From assembly GCA_033439295.1 (NCBI GenBank), contig JAVTLE010000004.1, positions 1,178,012 to 1,242,011 on the forward strand: DNA of 64,000 bases, given 5' to 3'. Source of the DNA: Deuterostichococcus epilithicus. Its lineage: Eukaryota; Chlorophyta; Trebouxiophyceae; Prasiolales; Stichococcaceae. Position numbers and translations under genes: made by a program. Numbering within the stretch: position 1 is the stretch's first letter; each line of letters opens with the position of its first letter. The notes under the pieces were generated by a model, which saw nothing but the letters and a program-made list of their open reading frames with translations, did not search any database and was not told where the DNA came from. This document shows, piece by piece, positions 1 through 12,100 of the stretch.

Positions 1-52
1 GTTGCGGAGCTCAGAATCCTGAAGGCGGTGCAGCTGCCTGGTGCTGCGATGT
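1..52 (+). repeat. Degenerate copy of the adjacent exon start
   Basis: Positions 1-52 resemble 89-140, the start of the next dehydrogenase exon. Both read LR-x-LKAVQL-x-GA, but the first copy runs into a stop soon after. It looks like a short tandem duplication of an exon edge left as intron sequence. Confidence 0.5.
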
Positions 53-2127
53 CAAACTTGCCAGCGCTCATGGATCATTGATGGTGCTTGCTGCGCAGCT
101 CAGGAACCTGAAGGCTGTGCAGCTGCTGGGCGCGGGCGTCGAGACGGTCATCAACGACCCGGACATCCCGACGTCGGTTCCGCTGCTGCGTGTGGCTGAC
201 CCCCTGATGGGGCAGCGCATGGCCACCTGGGTGAGCCTCTGCTGATGTCCTGATGTCCGCTGCGGGTCAGGTATGTTCCCTCGAAGCACATGCATGTCGT
301 CATGCATTGGACAGCACAAGCTTGACGAGCTGATGGGTGCACAGTGATCAGCCTTTTTCACGAATTGTTCCGACACGGCGTCGCAGGTGGTGTGGGCGGT
401 GATCAACACGCAACGGCAGGTGTGTTGAATCATTTGTGGTCTGCAAACATTCTCGTTTTGCCAGAAGGTATCTTTGGAACCGGGTGTGAGCTAGTGAAAG
501 AACTGTCAAGTTCTCTGTACAGATGGATGAGTACTTGGAGCACCAGCGCAAGAAGAGCTGGTGGGTGCGCGGGGGGTTTGCTGTTCTGTATATCTACTTA
601 TGTTAAGCACGGTGTAAAACGGGCGCTTCACTATCAATGTTATCTAATAATATCAAGCACACTCTAGCTCGAGCACCCTGCGCTGTATTAGCAGCCGGCG
701 CCATCCTGCAGGTACAAAACCCTGGAGGGCTACGACAACCGGGACAACAACAGTGTGAGCGTCGGCATCCTGGGGCTGGGTGAGGTCCCACACGCCGCTG
801 GCATACATGAGCGTCTTGTGTTGTGCAGACTGTCAGTGGCGCTCTGAACCCATGCCAGCCAGAGAGGACTGGCGGAGACCTGCAAGCCTCATGGCACGGG
901 CCTGGCTGACCTTGCTGGAAGATCTTCCATGAGTATGCGGTCGCCTGCTGTGCAGGCGTGATGGGCCGGGAGACAGCTGACGCGCTGACGGCTCTGGGCT
1001 ACAGAGTCAGCTCCTGGACCCGCAACCCGCGGGAGCACAGAGGCGTCAGGTGGGTAGCCACACTGCCCTCTGGAGACGCATGGCCGCACTGTATGGCACC
1101 CACGAGCAGGCAGGCTCGTGCCTGGGGCTGCCGCCATGCATCCTGAGTCCTTGCTACTATGCAACATCGCACATAGCGCCAACTGCGCATGCACGGCGCA
1201 TCAGTCCAGACGGAATTCGCGCTACACAGCCGCCACAGGCGCCTGTGTGGTGCATGCTGACTCGCAGTGCATGGTCCGCAGGAACTACCATGGGCGGGAC
1301 CAACTGCAGAGCTTTGTGGCACAGTCCGAGTATCTGGTGAGGCGTGAGTGTCAGTCAGGCCTCAGGTCTTCAACCCATCCAGCATCTTGTCTCTGAGGAC
1401 AATATTCGTGTGTATCAGTCATCGTCGTCTATGCTGCAAGCTGTGATGTGCTGTGGGCGGCTGCAATCGGCAGAGCTTGCGCTGAGGCAAGTCAGCGCTA
1501 CGCTGCAGTCCCTTCTGGGGATCAAGCCTGTGCGATCTGCAGAGCGGGCGGGGGCTGTTACAGCAGGCAAAGCAGTCTGATAGGCTCGGCGGCTCTCTGG
1601 CCGCAGGTGTGCCTGCTGCCGCTGACACCAGACACGAGGCACGTCATTGACGCCAAGCTGCTCTCGTGGCTGCCAAAGGTGTGTTCCCTACCAGCAGCGC
1701 ACTATCTCGATTCTTCCCTCGTCCCAAACGGTCTGCTTGTCCGGAATTGAGGTCCAGCGCGGGGCAGATGATTGGCTGCCAAAGAGCAGGGCCTCACCAG
1801 GCTGAGGCTCCCATGCAACAAGTGCTGCAGCCTGTTCTGGACGTGACCGAGGTCGGGTGTCTCGACCAAACATTCCAATTCGCACTGGGAACCCTGTGTC
1901 CTGCGCCCTAAACGCAGGGCGCGACGCTCATCAACGGCGCGCGGGGGGGCCACATGGTGGAGTCCGATGTGCTGGCCGCGCTGGACGAGGGGCAGGTGCG
2001 TCTTCAGTGTTCCTGCCAGCCGCTCCGACTCCACGTTTTCGAGTCAGTGGCGTTAGCTACCGCGCAGACCTGTTGTAAGTCTCGTGGACCGCCGCACCGC
2101 GGAAAGCGCCACGCCTCGCGCGCACAG

Positions 2128-2168
<41 letters not shown>

Positions 2169-2621
2169 GGAGGCGGCGGCGGCGGCGGCGGCGGCGGCAT
2201 GGCTTGTCTGGACTACAAGGGGATTGTGACAGTGAGCCGTGTCGTGCTGCTGCAGCTTGGGTATGTCATCACAGATGTGACGGACCCGGAGCCGCTCCCA
2301 GAGGTGCGAGCGCCAGAGCAAAACTTGTGTGCGCAAGTTCGTCCTCCTGGCTGCTCTGGCTTGCATGAGAGATCCTGGCGCAAACGAGCCTTTCAACATA
2401 GACCTTGACTGCCTCAGTGCTTACGGCTCGCTGAATATGTGTCCTCCTGGTGCAGGAGTCCGGGCTATGGCTGCACCCGAGGGTGCGCTTGACGCCCCAC
2501 ACAGCTGCGTTCACTCCGATTCCCACGGCGTCAGCGCAGATCGCCGAAAACTTCCGTGCCATTCAGGCGGGGCAGGCCGTTGCCCCGGAGCGAGTGGTGG
2601 ACCGGAGCGCGGGGTACTGAG
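1..2621 (+). CDS. GhrA-like D-2-hydroxyacid dehydrogenase (5' end outside window)
   Basis: Likely an NAD(P)H-dependent glyoxylate/hydroxypyruvate reductase of the D-isomer-specific 2-hydroxyacid dehydrogenase family, closest by eye to the GhrA branch. Exons lie near 100-229, 523-564, 711-778, 955-1049, 1268-1335, 1607-1678, 1918-1995, 2256-2305 and 2457-2621. In order they give LKAVQLLGAGVE, VSVGILGLGVMGRETA (the nucleotide-binding glycine motif, split by an intron), LLPLTPDTRHVID, LINGARGGHMVE (with the active-site Arg), DVTDPEPLPE (with the catalytic Glu) and RLTPHTAA (with the catalytic His). All three catalytic residues are present. The stop is the TGA at 2619-2621. Introns are GT-AG; the one before 2256 carries CTG and GGC repeats. 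The N-terminus and any targeting signal lie upstream of the window. The family call is firm; the exact substrate is not. Confidence 0.85.
2129..2198. repeat. (CTG)13 followed by (GGC)n microsatellite
   Basis: About 13 CTG units at 2129-2167 are followed by a GGC run at 2171-2198. The tract lies in the intron between the DEGQ exon and the GYVITDVTDPEP exon of the dehydrogenase gene, so it is probably not translated. Confidence 0.85.
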
Positions 2622-3199
2622 GGAGGTCAGCAGCTAGCGTGTGTGTTGAGATCGCGATATGGGTCGGCAGCAGAACCAGGTACTGAAAGAACGAGGAACA
2701 GGGTTTGTTGCGTTGGACAACATGACGTTCATGCCCGTGACTACGGTATCCAGTGGGTATGTCAACATTCGCACAGCAAACGAGACCTCGAGGGCTGTAT
2801 AATATTCGTTCTATTATGGACTCTTCAAAACATACTATTGCCAAAACCAGATGATCTGCGGAGGTGCACCACCTGCAGAAAACCTCAACGACAGACTCTT
2901 GCTTCCTGCGAGTCATGTCTGCATTGATTGAGCCTTCATGTTGCTCCGTCAATCCAAACTCCTGTCCTACTGGTTTGTAAGCCCCGAGCACTGTACCCTT
3001 GGCGCTCGCTCGCCATCTGTGCAACAACCTCAGTACCTGTCACGCTCTTGTTGTTCCGGCTGTGTAGTGCGTGCCGCGCCCGAGCATATCATGCGTCGCG
3101 ATGCCAACACCGCACCACCTGCCCATCAGGTTGCCTCGGGGCGGCTTGTTTTCTAGTCCCGCCAGCACGCTCACATCCCAGCGCTGCCAGAGGAGAGGG
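2622..3199. other. Convergent intergenic region
   Basis: This spacer lies between the ends of the plus-strand dehydrogenase and the minus-strand formin. I see no coding segment, repeat or RNA gene. It should hold both 3' UTRs. Confidence 0.6.
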
Positions 3200-6100
3200 T
3201 CAGCTGTCGGCGGCGGCTGTGCCGGCGCACTTCACGACGTGCATGTAGGCGCGGTCAAACTCGTTGGCGAACTGCCACACAGCATTGAACAGGAACTCGG
3301 GCTCTCGCTCGATCAGCGTCACCGGTTCGCTCAGAAACACCGCCAGGTTGGCCAGCTTGGTGTACACTTCCTCTGCCCGGCCCTGCGGAATGAAACCCAG
3401 AGGTCTTTGAATTCTTTCGCTTGTAGACCCTGGTCGTCTCCTCGTCTTGAGCACATGCTTGACAGGCAAGAGCTGCTTCACTGGGTTCCGACCTTGTCGG
3501 TAGCCTCCTTGCTGGCATGCTCGACAGGGCAGGGCGGCTTCAGAGCAGAAATTCTGCCAAGCTGCTGCGCATTGTATCCGGCCTCCCCCACGTCGCTGTG
3601 CTCAGAACACAAACTGCAAAGCTGCTTCACATGACACAGGCGCATACCACGCCACCCCACAAGTCTACTGTGCCACTCTTGCGCATCTAGACACCACACC
3701 TCCATCGTGCAATTGTCTCCCAGAAACAGTGGGGTTTTAGGTTCCTCACCTTGAGGAGCTCCCGCTCGTGCTCCGCCCGTGCGAGGAAGTTGCCCAGCAT
3801 CGTCGCAAATACGGCCTCCTCCTCGGCGTTGGCTGTCGCCACAACACCAACGTGCACGAGCCGGTCGTCCGGAGGCGCCTTTGCCGGCGTGGCCGGCGCC
3901 AGCGGGCCCGCCGCCGCTGCTGAGATTGGCGAGGCGGGCGGCAGGCCGCGGCCCGCGCCCAGGGGCAGGGGCGGTGGGGGCGGAGGCGGCGGTGCGCCGC
4001 GGCCCGCGCCCGGGGGCTTGGGAGGCGGTGGCGGCGGCGGCGGGGCGCCCGCACCCGCAGGCCTGGGCGGCGGCGGCGGCGGCGGCGGCGGCCGGGCGCC
4101 CGCACCGGCTGGCCTGGGTGGAAGCGGCGGCGGCGGCGGTGGTGGTGCCCTTCCGCTTGCCGGCTTCGCTGGTGGAGGCGGAGGGGGCGGTGGCGGCGCG
4201 CCCATCCTTGCTGGCTTGAGCGGAGGAGGGGGCGGCGGAGGCGGCGGCGGCGGCGCACCCACGGCTGTAGGCCGCGGCGGGGGCGGCGGCGGTGGCGGCG
4301 GAGGGGCGCCCGCGCTCGGCCGTGGCGGGGGTGGCGGCGGCGGTGGTGGCGGCGCACCTCTGCCCGCCGGCAGCGGCGGAGGAGGCGTCGGTGGCGGAGG
4401 AGGGGCTCCTGCCCCGGCCGGCTGCGGCAANGGGGGCGGCGGCGGCGGCGGCGGCGCCCCTGCTCCCACAGGCCGCACCGGCGCCGGGGATGCGGGCCGT
4501 GGCAGGGCGGGGCTGGAGGCGCTCTTCTTGAAGGGCGATCGGTTCGCAAGGCTGAGCTTGCCAACAGAGCGGCCGCCGGGCGTGTTGCCCGCGGCATCGC
4601 CGACCACCGTTAGGATAACGGTGGCCGGCTTGCGCGCAGTGTTGGCCGCAGCCTCCTGCTCTGCCTCGGCTGCGACCAGACCGCTCTCCAGCGCCTTGAG
4701 CGCCTCTGGCATCTCGCCCTGTAGCAGCGGCAATTTCAGAGATTGAACTGATGCATGTGCCTCAACCCGTACATGGACCCCATGCTGGCAGCCTGCGCAA
4801 CCATCGGCCAGCCGTGCCACAAGTTGGTTGCGGCAGGATGCGTGCTTGCATCTGCACCGAATGCAAGCCAACACAACCCGAGGCCTGGCAGCAAATCAAG
4901 CTTGCCTGCACACTTGAAGCACTTCAAGGTGTCTGTCGACACATTATAGTCTGTCACAACCAATCAGATGTAGCTATGTTCACCTGGACGCGAACAGAGG
5001 CATCGCGCACGGCGCCCAGCTGGTCCGCCAGGAAGCCACCGCGGCCGCGCATCCAGCCGCTTGGCTGCCGCGTCATCACCTTGGCCTGCATCAGCATCAG
5101 CACGTGGAATTTTTGTGAAGCACTTTGCACTCGGACACAGGCCAACTCTCTTGTGTGCAATTCGACACGTTGGCCGCGCCTCCCTTGGCCTGTGCATGCA
5201 CGTGCGACAACCTAATCTCTGCACTGAGTGCGGCTACCTCTTGCACGACATCAACACAACGACGATGGCCACGCTGACACCATCAGCTGAGCTGAGCAGG
5301 GAGGCACACTTGCAATTCTGGAGGCAGTGACTGAGACGCCGTTTCACTGTGCTGCTGTGCAATGTCTACCAACGACAAAGCAGCCAAAATGCGGGCAGGG
5401 CAACGAAGTCTGCCTCAAAAGCCTACCTGGTGGGTGTGCACGACCCAGGCCACGAACTCCAACAGCGTGCGGACACCGGGCGGCGGCTTAAAGTCGCCAT
5501 TGGCACCATTGCTGCCGTCAGCTGGCGAGCCATTTGGCGGCGTCTGCGCGGTTGGCGGCGGCGTGCCGTTGGGGCCTGCAGTTTTTGCCGGCGGCGGCTT
5601 CTTCGTGATCTGCAGCGGCACAGGTAAGGCTCGCTGCTGCACAGGCTGCCGGCACGCGCGCAGCAGTTCCAGGACGTCAATGCCGACGGAACCGCCGATG
5701 CTCTGCAGCCGGTCTCTTGCTGCAGGGGCTATCAGCGGCCTGGTCACAAAAGCAACATTCGCCACCGGCTGTGGTCGCCGCCATCAGTCACATCATCAGT
5801 TACCCTCATGCATACAGGTGCCCAGAAGGCGGCGCTGCTTCTAGAATCGAGGTGCAGACTCACCTTCATGTCGGCGAGCTTCTGCAGGCTGTCCAGGCGC
5901 AGCCCGTCCGCGGAGCCGCGAGGGGTGCCGTAATTGAGCGTATTGCCCACGGTCAACACGACGCGCAGCACCGCATGCAGCCGCTGGCAGGACACCACCT
6001 GGGCGCAGGCGCGCTCCACGCACTCGATCGCCTCGGTCGCCGTGTCCAGCAGGCCCTGCATGCGCCGGCAGATGTTGGCTGCCTCAGTCCCCATTGTGAT

Positions 6101-9100
6101 GCAGCGGGCACTGAGAAAAGGCTGGCTTTCGTCAGGCACGCGCCAGCCGTGGCGGTCACAGGCTCGCTTCCGCTCGCAGGCCCTTCACGAAATTGCGATC
6201 ACGTTTGCGTCCAGAGACAGGCAGGCGCAATGGGCCCATGTCGCAGACTGAGCCGCGGCAGAAGGGGCAGCAAGGACAGCGCACCTGGAACTGCGCCATG
6301 AGGATGAGGACGTTGATCTTGTCGTGCAGGCGCGGCACCGTGGACATGGTCAGCAGGAACTGCTCCGGTGGGGACAGGTCCTCCGGCTTGCCCGTGAACT
6401 GCTGGCACGCCTTCAGCTCGTCGTCCCTCGGCGCGATCTGCCAAAATGGGGCTAGGGCTTAACCAGCAAGGCCGCAGGCTCAGCCCTGAAACCTCTGTAG
6501 TGGCAGTGTTGGGGACCATCCTTGGGACGGTTCATGCACTTGCAAGTAGGGTGCCCAACCCATGACGGGGGCAGTGGCGAGAGGTGTCGTCATGTCCCCA
6601 GCTGCTGCCAGGAGGCGCAGGGCCGGTGCAGCTATCATGTGCACATGATGTAGGCGCCTGAACCTCTCAGTATACCCCCTTTATGATACTACAATTCGGC
6701 ACCGCGCACCTGCAGCAGCAGCGACAGGCGCTCGGGGCCCAGCTCGCCGGCGCACACGGCGCGGCGGATGTCCTGGGGCCCTCGCCGGAAGTTGGAGAAC
6801 TGCGTCAGCATGATGCTGATGTTGTTCGCGCGCGACAGCGGGATGAGCGACACCGCCTCCGCCTTCTTCGCCGAGGCTGCAGGGCAGGTCAGGGTTTCGA
6901 AACTCAGGGTTCGCTATGAATTGCCTCAAGCTGACCGCCAGTAAGTTTGTCGGTTTCAGGGTAGACCTCGGTGACCTCTGTGGGCGGCCTAAGGTGGCTC
7001 TGGCAGACTGGCGTGCACAGTTTGCAGTGTGCATTGCTGGCCGACGAGGCACACTACACATGGGCACAATGCACACAGGCAAAGGAGCAAGTCTGCCGCA
7101 GCGCCAGGGCCAGTGTGTTCCGCCAATGCACCACCGCTAGCAGCTGCAGGCATGGACACTGGCAGGAGCGCCGTGCCGAGGCTGGCGCACACACCTGCGC
7201 CGGAGCTGCGGGCCATTGGCCCGGAGCTGGTCGCCGCAAACAGGACCTCCAGCGCCGCCAGATGGCCGCCGTCCATCGGCAGTTCCCCGTCTGCGATGAC
7301 GTCCCACACGGTGTCCCGCCGCCGCGGCGACTTGCTCCAGAACAGCGACCGCAGCTTCACGCGCGGCTGCAGCGCGAGCGCCGGGCCGGACGGCTGCTGC
7401 AGCGCCGCGGCGGCATGCGCCCCGCGGCGGCCGCTCCAGGCGGCGGCGGCGGTCGGGGCCCTTGCCGGGCGGCGGAGGCGGTGGCGGCGGCCGCGGGGTC
7501 CCTTGCCGGGCGGGAGGGCGGCGGCGGGGTGGCCGCGGGCGCTGCCAGGGAGCAGGGGGCTGCCAGGGAGCGGGGCGGCGGTGGCGGCCGGGCGGCCGCG
7601 GGACACCGGGCATGGGGGGTGCCGGCGGTGGCGGCCGTGGCTTCAGCCCACCCATCATCGGCGGCACTGGTGGCGGCAGACTGGGCGCAGGCGGAGCAGA
7701 TGCCGTTGCAGCACGGTCTCGCACCCCAGACGAGCCGAGCGATTCCTTCACATCGGATTCCTGCGCTCGCGCCGCCGCCACGGCGCCAGCGATCTCCACC
7801 GCATGCGCCTGCGGCACCTGCCCGGACGGCTGCTGCAGTTCTGCTGCACCCGGTGGCAGGCTTCCGGCGGGGCCAACAGCGCTCGCCGCCGGCTGCTCTG
7901 CCGGGAGTGCTGGCCGCTCCGCTGCCTGCGCAGGATTTGCCACCTGCGCTGCCTGCGCTGCCGGCTGCGCTGCCAACTGCGCTGATTGCCCTGGCCGTCC
8001 CGGCTGCTGCGTCGGCTGCCCACCTGGCTGCGAGTGCTGGCTGAACGACAGATGCCGCTGCACGTCCTGATCCAGCTGCCGAAAGTCCGCTGCCCGCTGC
8101 TCCTCAGACGGCGGGTGATGCACCGCCGATGCCGCTGGTGACGCTGCTGACGGCTGTGCGCCATGCTGTGAGGATTGTGCGTCCACTGCCGCCGTTGCTG
8201 ATGCCGCAGGCGCAGCTGCCTCTGCTGTTGCTGCTCCTGACGCTAGCTGCGAGTCGGGCTGCGACATCCGCCCGCCCGCCCCCGCTACCTTCCCTGCCGC
8301 CTCTTCACTAGCCTCCCGCGTCGTCGCAAGCGCCGGCGGCATGCCAGCGTGCATTGCGATGGCCGCCTCATACTCGTCCGACAGCCGCCGGATCTTCGGT
8401 GAGGTCGCGGGCGACCCATGGCTGCGCCGCCGGCTGCTGCTTAGCGGCGAGCGCGGGCTGTGTGTGCCGTCTGTCCTGTCTGCAGCAGCAAACTTGGAAA
8501 CAGTCGTGCTCTTGGACTGCCAGCGACATTGCCAAGGTGCTTGATATCTGCGCAGATGACTGCCAACCTGCTACAGACAGGCTGGAGTAGGCTGCTGCAG
8601 TGCGCTTGCTGCGCCATTGTGTTCAGCTGACGGCCCAGCATTCGGCCTCCCACGAGACCCTGTCGCAAGCAGTCACAGGCAGTCCACCTGCTGGTGACCC
8701 AAGGAGGCTTGAAGTCGGCGATGGGGGGCCGCCAGCGGCGGCGTCGCCATCGCGGCCCCGTGTGGCATCCGCCACCATGCCCGCCACCGACGGCGATGCG
8801 GCCGTCGCTGGCGCCAGCTGCTCGCCAAACGTTGCCAGGCCACCCAGCCGCGAGCCCAGGTGCAGGCCGCCTGGCTCCGGCCGCAGGCTGCTGGCCTCAC
8901 GCGCCGGTGACGCCAGCGGGGAGTCGGACAGCGCGTGCAGCTGCTGCGAGCCGCCCGAGCGCAGCACACGCACTGCTGCCATGCGCGCCTGTGCATCCAT
9001 ATGAAGCCGGATTTGTAATGCCGTGTTTCGAGGTCTGGTGCAGTCTAACGGGTTCTTGCCAGTTGCTCAGAGGACCTCTGGTGCATTAAGGAAAGGGCTG

Positions 9101-12100
9101 CTGCGCCCCAGCAGCCCGAACCAAGCACTTTTTATGGGGATGAAGGAGTCGACATGAAACACACGGCATCGGCTTACCTCGGGGCTGCCAGGGGACAGCT
9201 CCGCGAGCGCCGGCGCCATGCGTCCGCGGTCTCGCGGCGTCGTCGGCGACGAATGCGCGGCGTCCTCTCCGTCGCTGGCAGCATGCTGTGCAGGCGCACG
9301 GGGGAAACAAAGGTCAGCCGAATCCGGACGGAGGTTCATGCGGAAAGGATCTGCTGATTTTGTTGAGATGGAGTGAGTGGTGAGTACACAGTGCTGCGCA
9401 TGCCTAACACAGGCAGAGGTGCATATGTAGGTAGGTCTGCCCTTGTGACGGGGCTGCGGTGTGCACAACATGCGACCTTGCAGCATGCTTGTAAAGGGCA
9501 TGCTGAGCATACAGCATGCTTGCACAGAGCATGCTTGTACAGAGACGATGGCGTGCAAGATGAATTCTGTACCGGCTGCTCGAGGGGGTCGACCCACGGC
9601 GGCCGCTTGAGCGAGCTGTCGCTGCTGACGCTGCGCGCAGGGCCCTCCAGGGCCCAGGCCGGCACCGTCGGTGGCGGCCGCCCCGCGGCCTGGGCCGCTC
9701 TGTGCTGCTGCAGCAGCACCTGCTGCTGCATGTGGGGCTGCAGCTGGCCGCCTGCGCCGTCAGGCGCGCTGAGGGGCGCAGAGGACGGCCCCGCTCCCGG
9801 GGTGCCGTCGGGGCGAAACATGCCCAGCAGGCCACTGGTCAGCCGGTCCTTCAGGCTGTCCCTCCTCGTGGAGGAGCCTGCAGTAGTAGTCAAGTTGTGG
9901 GCGAATACGACATACGTTACCTTTCGTATCGCCAGTTTGAACCCAGCTTGGGGTGAAAGATGCAGCCCAAGTGCCGAGGGAACAACAAGCAGCTTCGAGC
10001 AGACCTGCGAAGTCCTCGACATGCTACATGCCAGGTCCGATCAACGTCCGGAGCTGCTTGCTGCCATCACGAAACAATGGCAACATGCCAGCGTGGTAAG
10101 ATGGACCCTTGGGTGTCGAGCAATAAGGCAACTAGACAAGTGTCGCCGACTGACAAGTGTCAGACAGGGGGCCATACCACCGCCACTTGACAGCCTTGCC
10201 CACCTGGCGCCTGACGATGCTGCATCAGCTGGTCACTGGGCGTGGAGGGCGTGCCGCCGCCAGCGCTGACGCCATTTCGAGCCAGGCGAGACGGCGTGCG
10301 TGTTGGTGACCCCGGCTGGCGCTGCTGCTGCTGTGGGTGTGGCTGCTGCTGCGGCTGCTGCATCGCTGCCGCTGCCGCCTCTGACTGCTTCGCCTTGGCT
10401 TTCTGCGCCCGCTTTGCCTGCGTGGCGATGAGCTCGCTCTGCAGCGCGGCCGCCGCCACTTCCTCTGGCGACTCTGCCTCCAGCCTGCAGAAGCGGATCC
10501 CGAAGTCGTCGGGTGCAGCCGGAAATGCTTCGTGCAGCCTCTCTTCCAGCATGACACAGTTCCAAAGTGCCAGTGTGCCAGGGCAAAAGTGGCTACCTGT
10601 AGGGAGGGGGCGAGAAGTCGCCGTGGGTGCGTGCCATGAGCTCCCGCCACTTCTCCCGCATCCACCGCACGTCCGCCAGGTCGATGTACTCCTGCTTCCT
10701 GCTTGCGGACAAGCCAAACCCTTCAAGATTTTGAGCGATGTCCGAGCAACGGAAGTAGGTCGACCGCAATGACAGAGCCATGTTCGCTGTCGCTCGGCGG
10801 TCCACTCTGGGTGCTCCGTCTGGGTGCCAGCGTCCGTCCTTTGTGTGTGCACAGTTTTGCCACAAGCACAACAGGCTGCGAGTGCAGGATGTTGTGGAGC
10901 CGACTCACGTGGCCTTTGCGGCGTCCTCGTCGTCATCAAAGGTGACGTCCATGAAGAACAGCGCCTGCGCCGAGGTGCTGGAGGGCAGCGAGCCCTTGTC
11001 AAAAATGTCCAGCTGGCGCACCGTTACCCGCTCCAAACCGTCGCCGATGAAGGCTGCGGGTGCACAGGGGTGTTCTCAGGATGTTCTGCCATGGGAGACG
11101 CCTCCCAAGCTTGCTTGCTGTGTCGGACCTCTGCTCAAGGCCTGGCAGCGCGGCGATGCCTGGCTGACGGGCCGGGAAGCTGCTGATGGGCTCAGCTCGG
11201 TATGCAGAACGAGGGTGCCAGCACTCGGGTGCCGCAAAAGCTGTGCGTGTGGACGGGGCGAACCAAAGCAAGGCGCTGGCTCAGTGCGGCCCCACCTGTG
11301 TGGAAGGCGTAGGCGAAGGAGGGGCGCGAGTGGATACGCTCCCCCATGTTGTGGTCGCCCAGCCACACCGCGATGGTGACGTCGCCGACCACCGACACCC
11401 CGATCTCGAAGGGGATCAGCCCGCCCTGCACATGCCCGTGAGGCAGCCTTGCGGTGTACTCTTTTGAAATTCACACCTCGAACTCGGAGGGGGTCGCACT
11501 GCCCTGCACGCGCACGCACAGCTGGCCTGCAACCTCGACTGCCCATGCCAATGAGCCCGGTGTGCTGCTCCGCCGGCCGGCTGGTCAGCACAAATGCACA
11601 GCGCCGCTCTGAGAGAATCACAGCGCACTAGAGGGGAAAGAAGCGCCTCACCTGCGAGGCAGGCGGCCCGGCCCAGATGGAGTTGCCGTGCTGGTACACC
11701 ACCAGGAACAGCTTGCCATCGTCCTCCGACGGCAGGAATGGGCTGAACACGACCTGCCGTAGCACCTTCGTCAGGCCGCCCGGCTGCCGCAGCTCCGGGC
11801 TCGACAGCACCGACAGAAAGTAGTCGCCATAGCGGCGCTGCGCGGGGCCTAGGAAGCGGTTCTGGTGCAGCGGCGGCGCAGTGGGCGTTGACAGGATGTG
11901 CCCGTCCCTGTTCGAGTGCCCGTCTGCCGACCCTGCAGGCAAGGTGGGTCTCCCGATTGGAGCCAGGTTTCTCATGGGCGTCGACGCAGCGCTGTTCCTG
12001 CTCTGACATGCCGACCAGTGCCGGGAAGCTGGCCAGCTTCCAGGCTTCAGTCTTTGGCACACAGCATGAAGCTCAACACTCGCATGCGCCCTCACCCAGC

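Noticed and set aside
3751-4746. 331-codon Gly-rich open frame on the plus strand
   Set aside because: It is the antisense of the formin proline tract; GGC repeats lack stops in several frames.
6971-8044. Ala/Arg-rich open frames on the plus strand
   Set aside because: They mirror the formin FH1 and linker exons and have the composition of GC-rich antisense.
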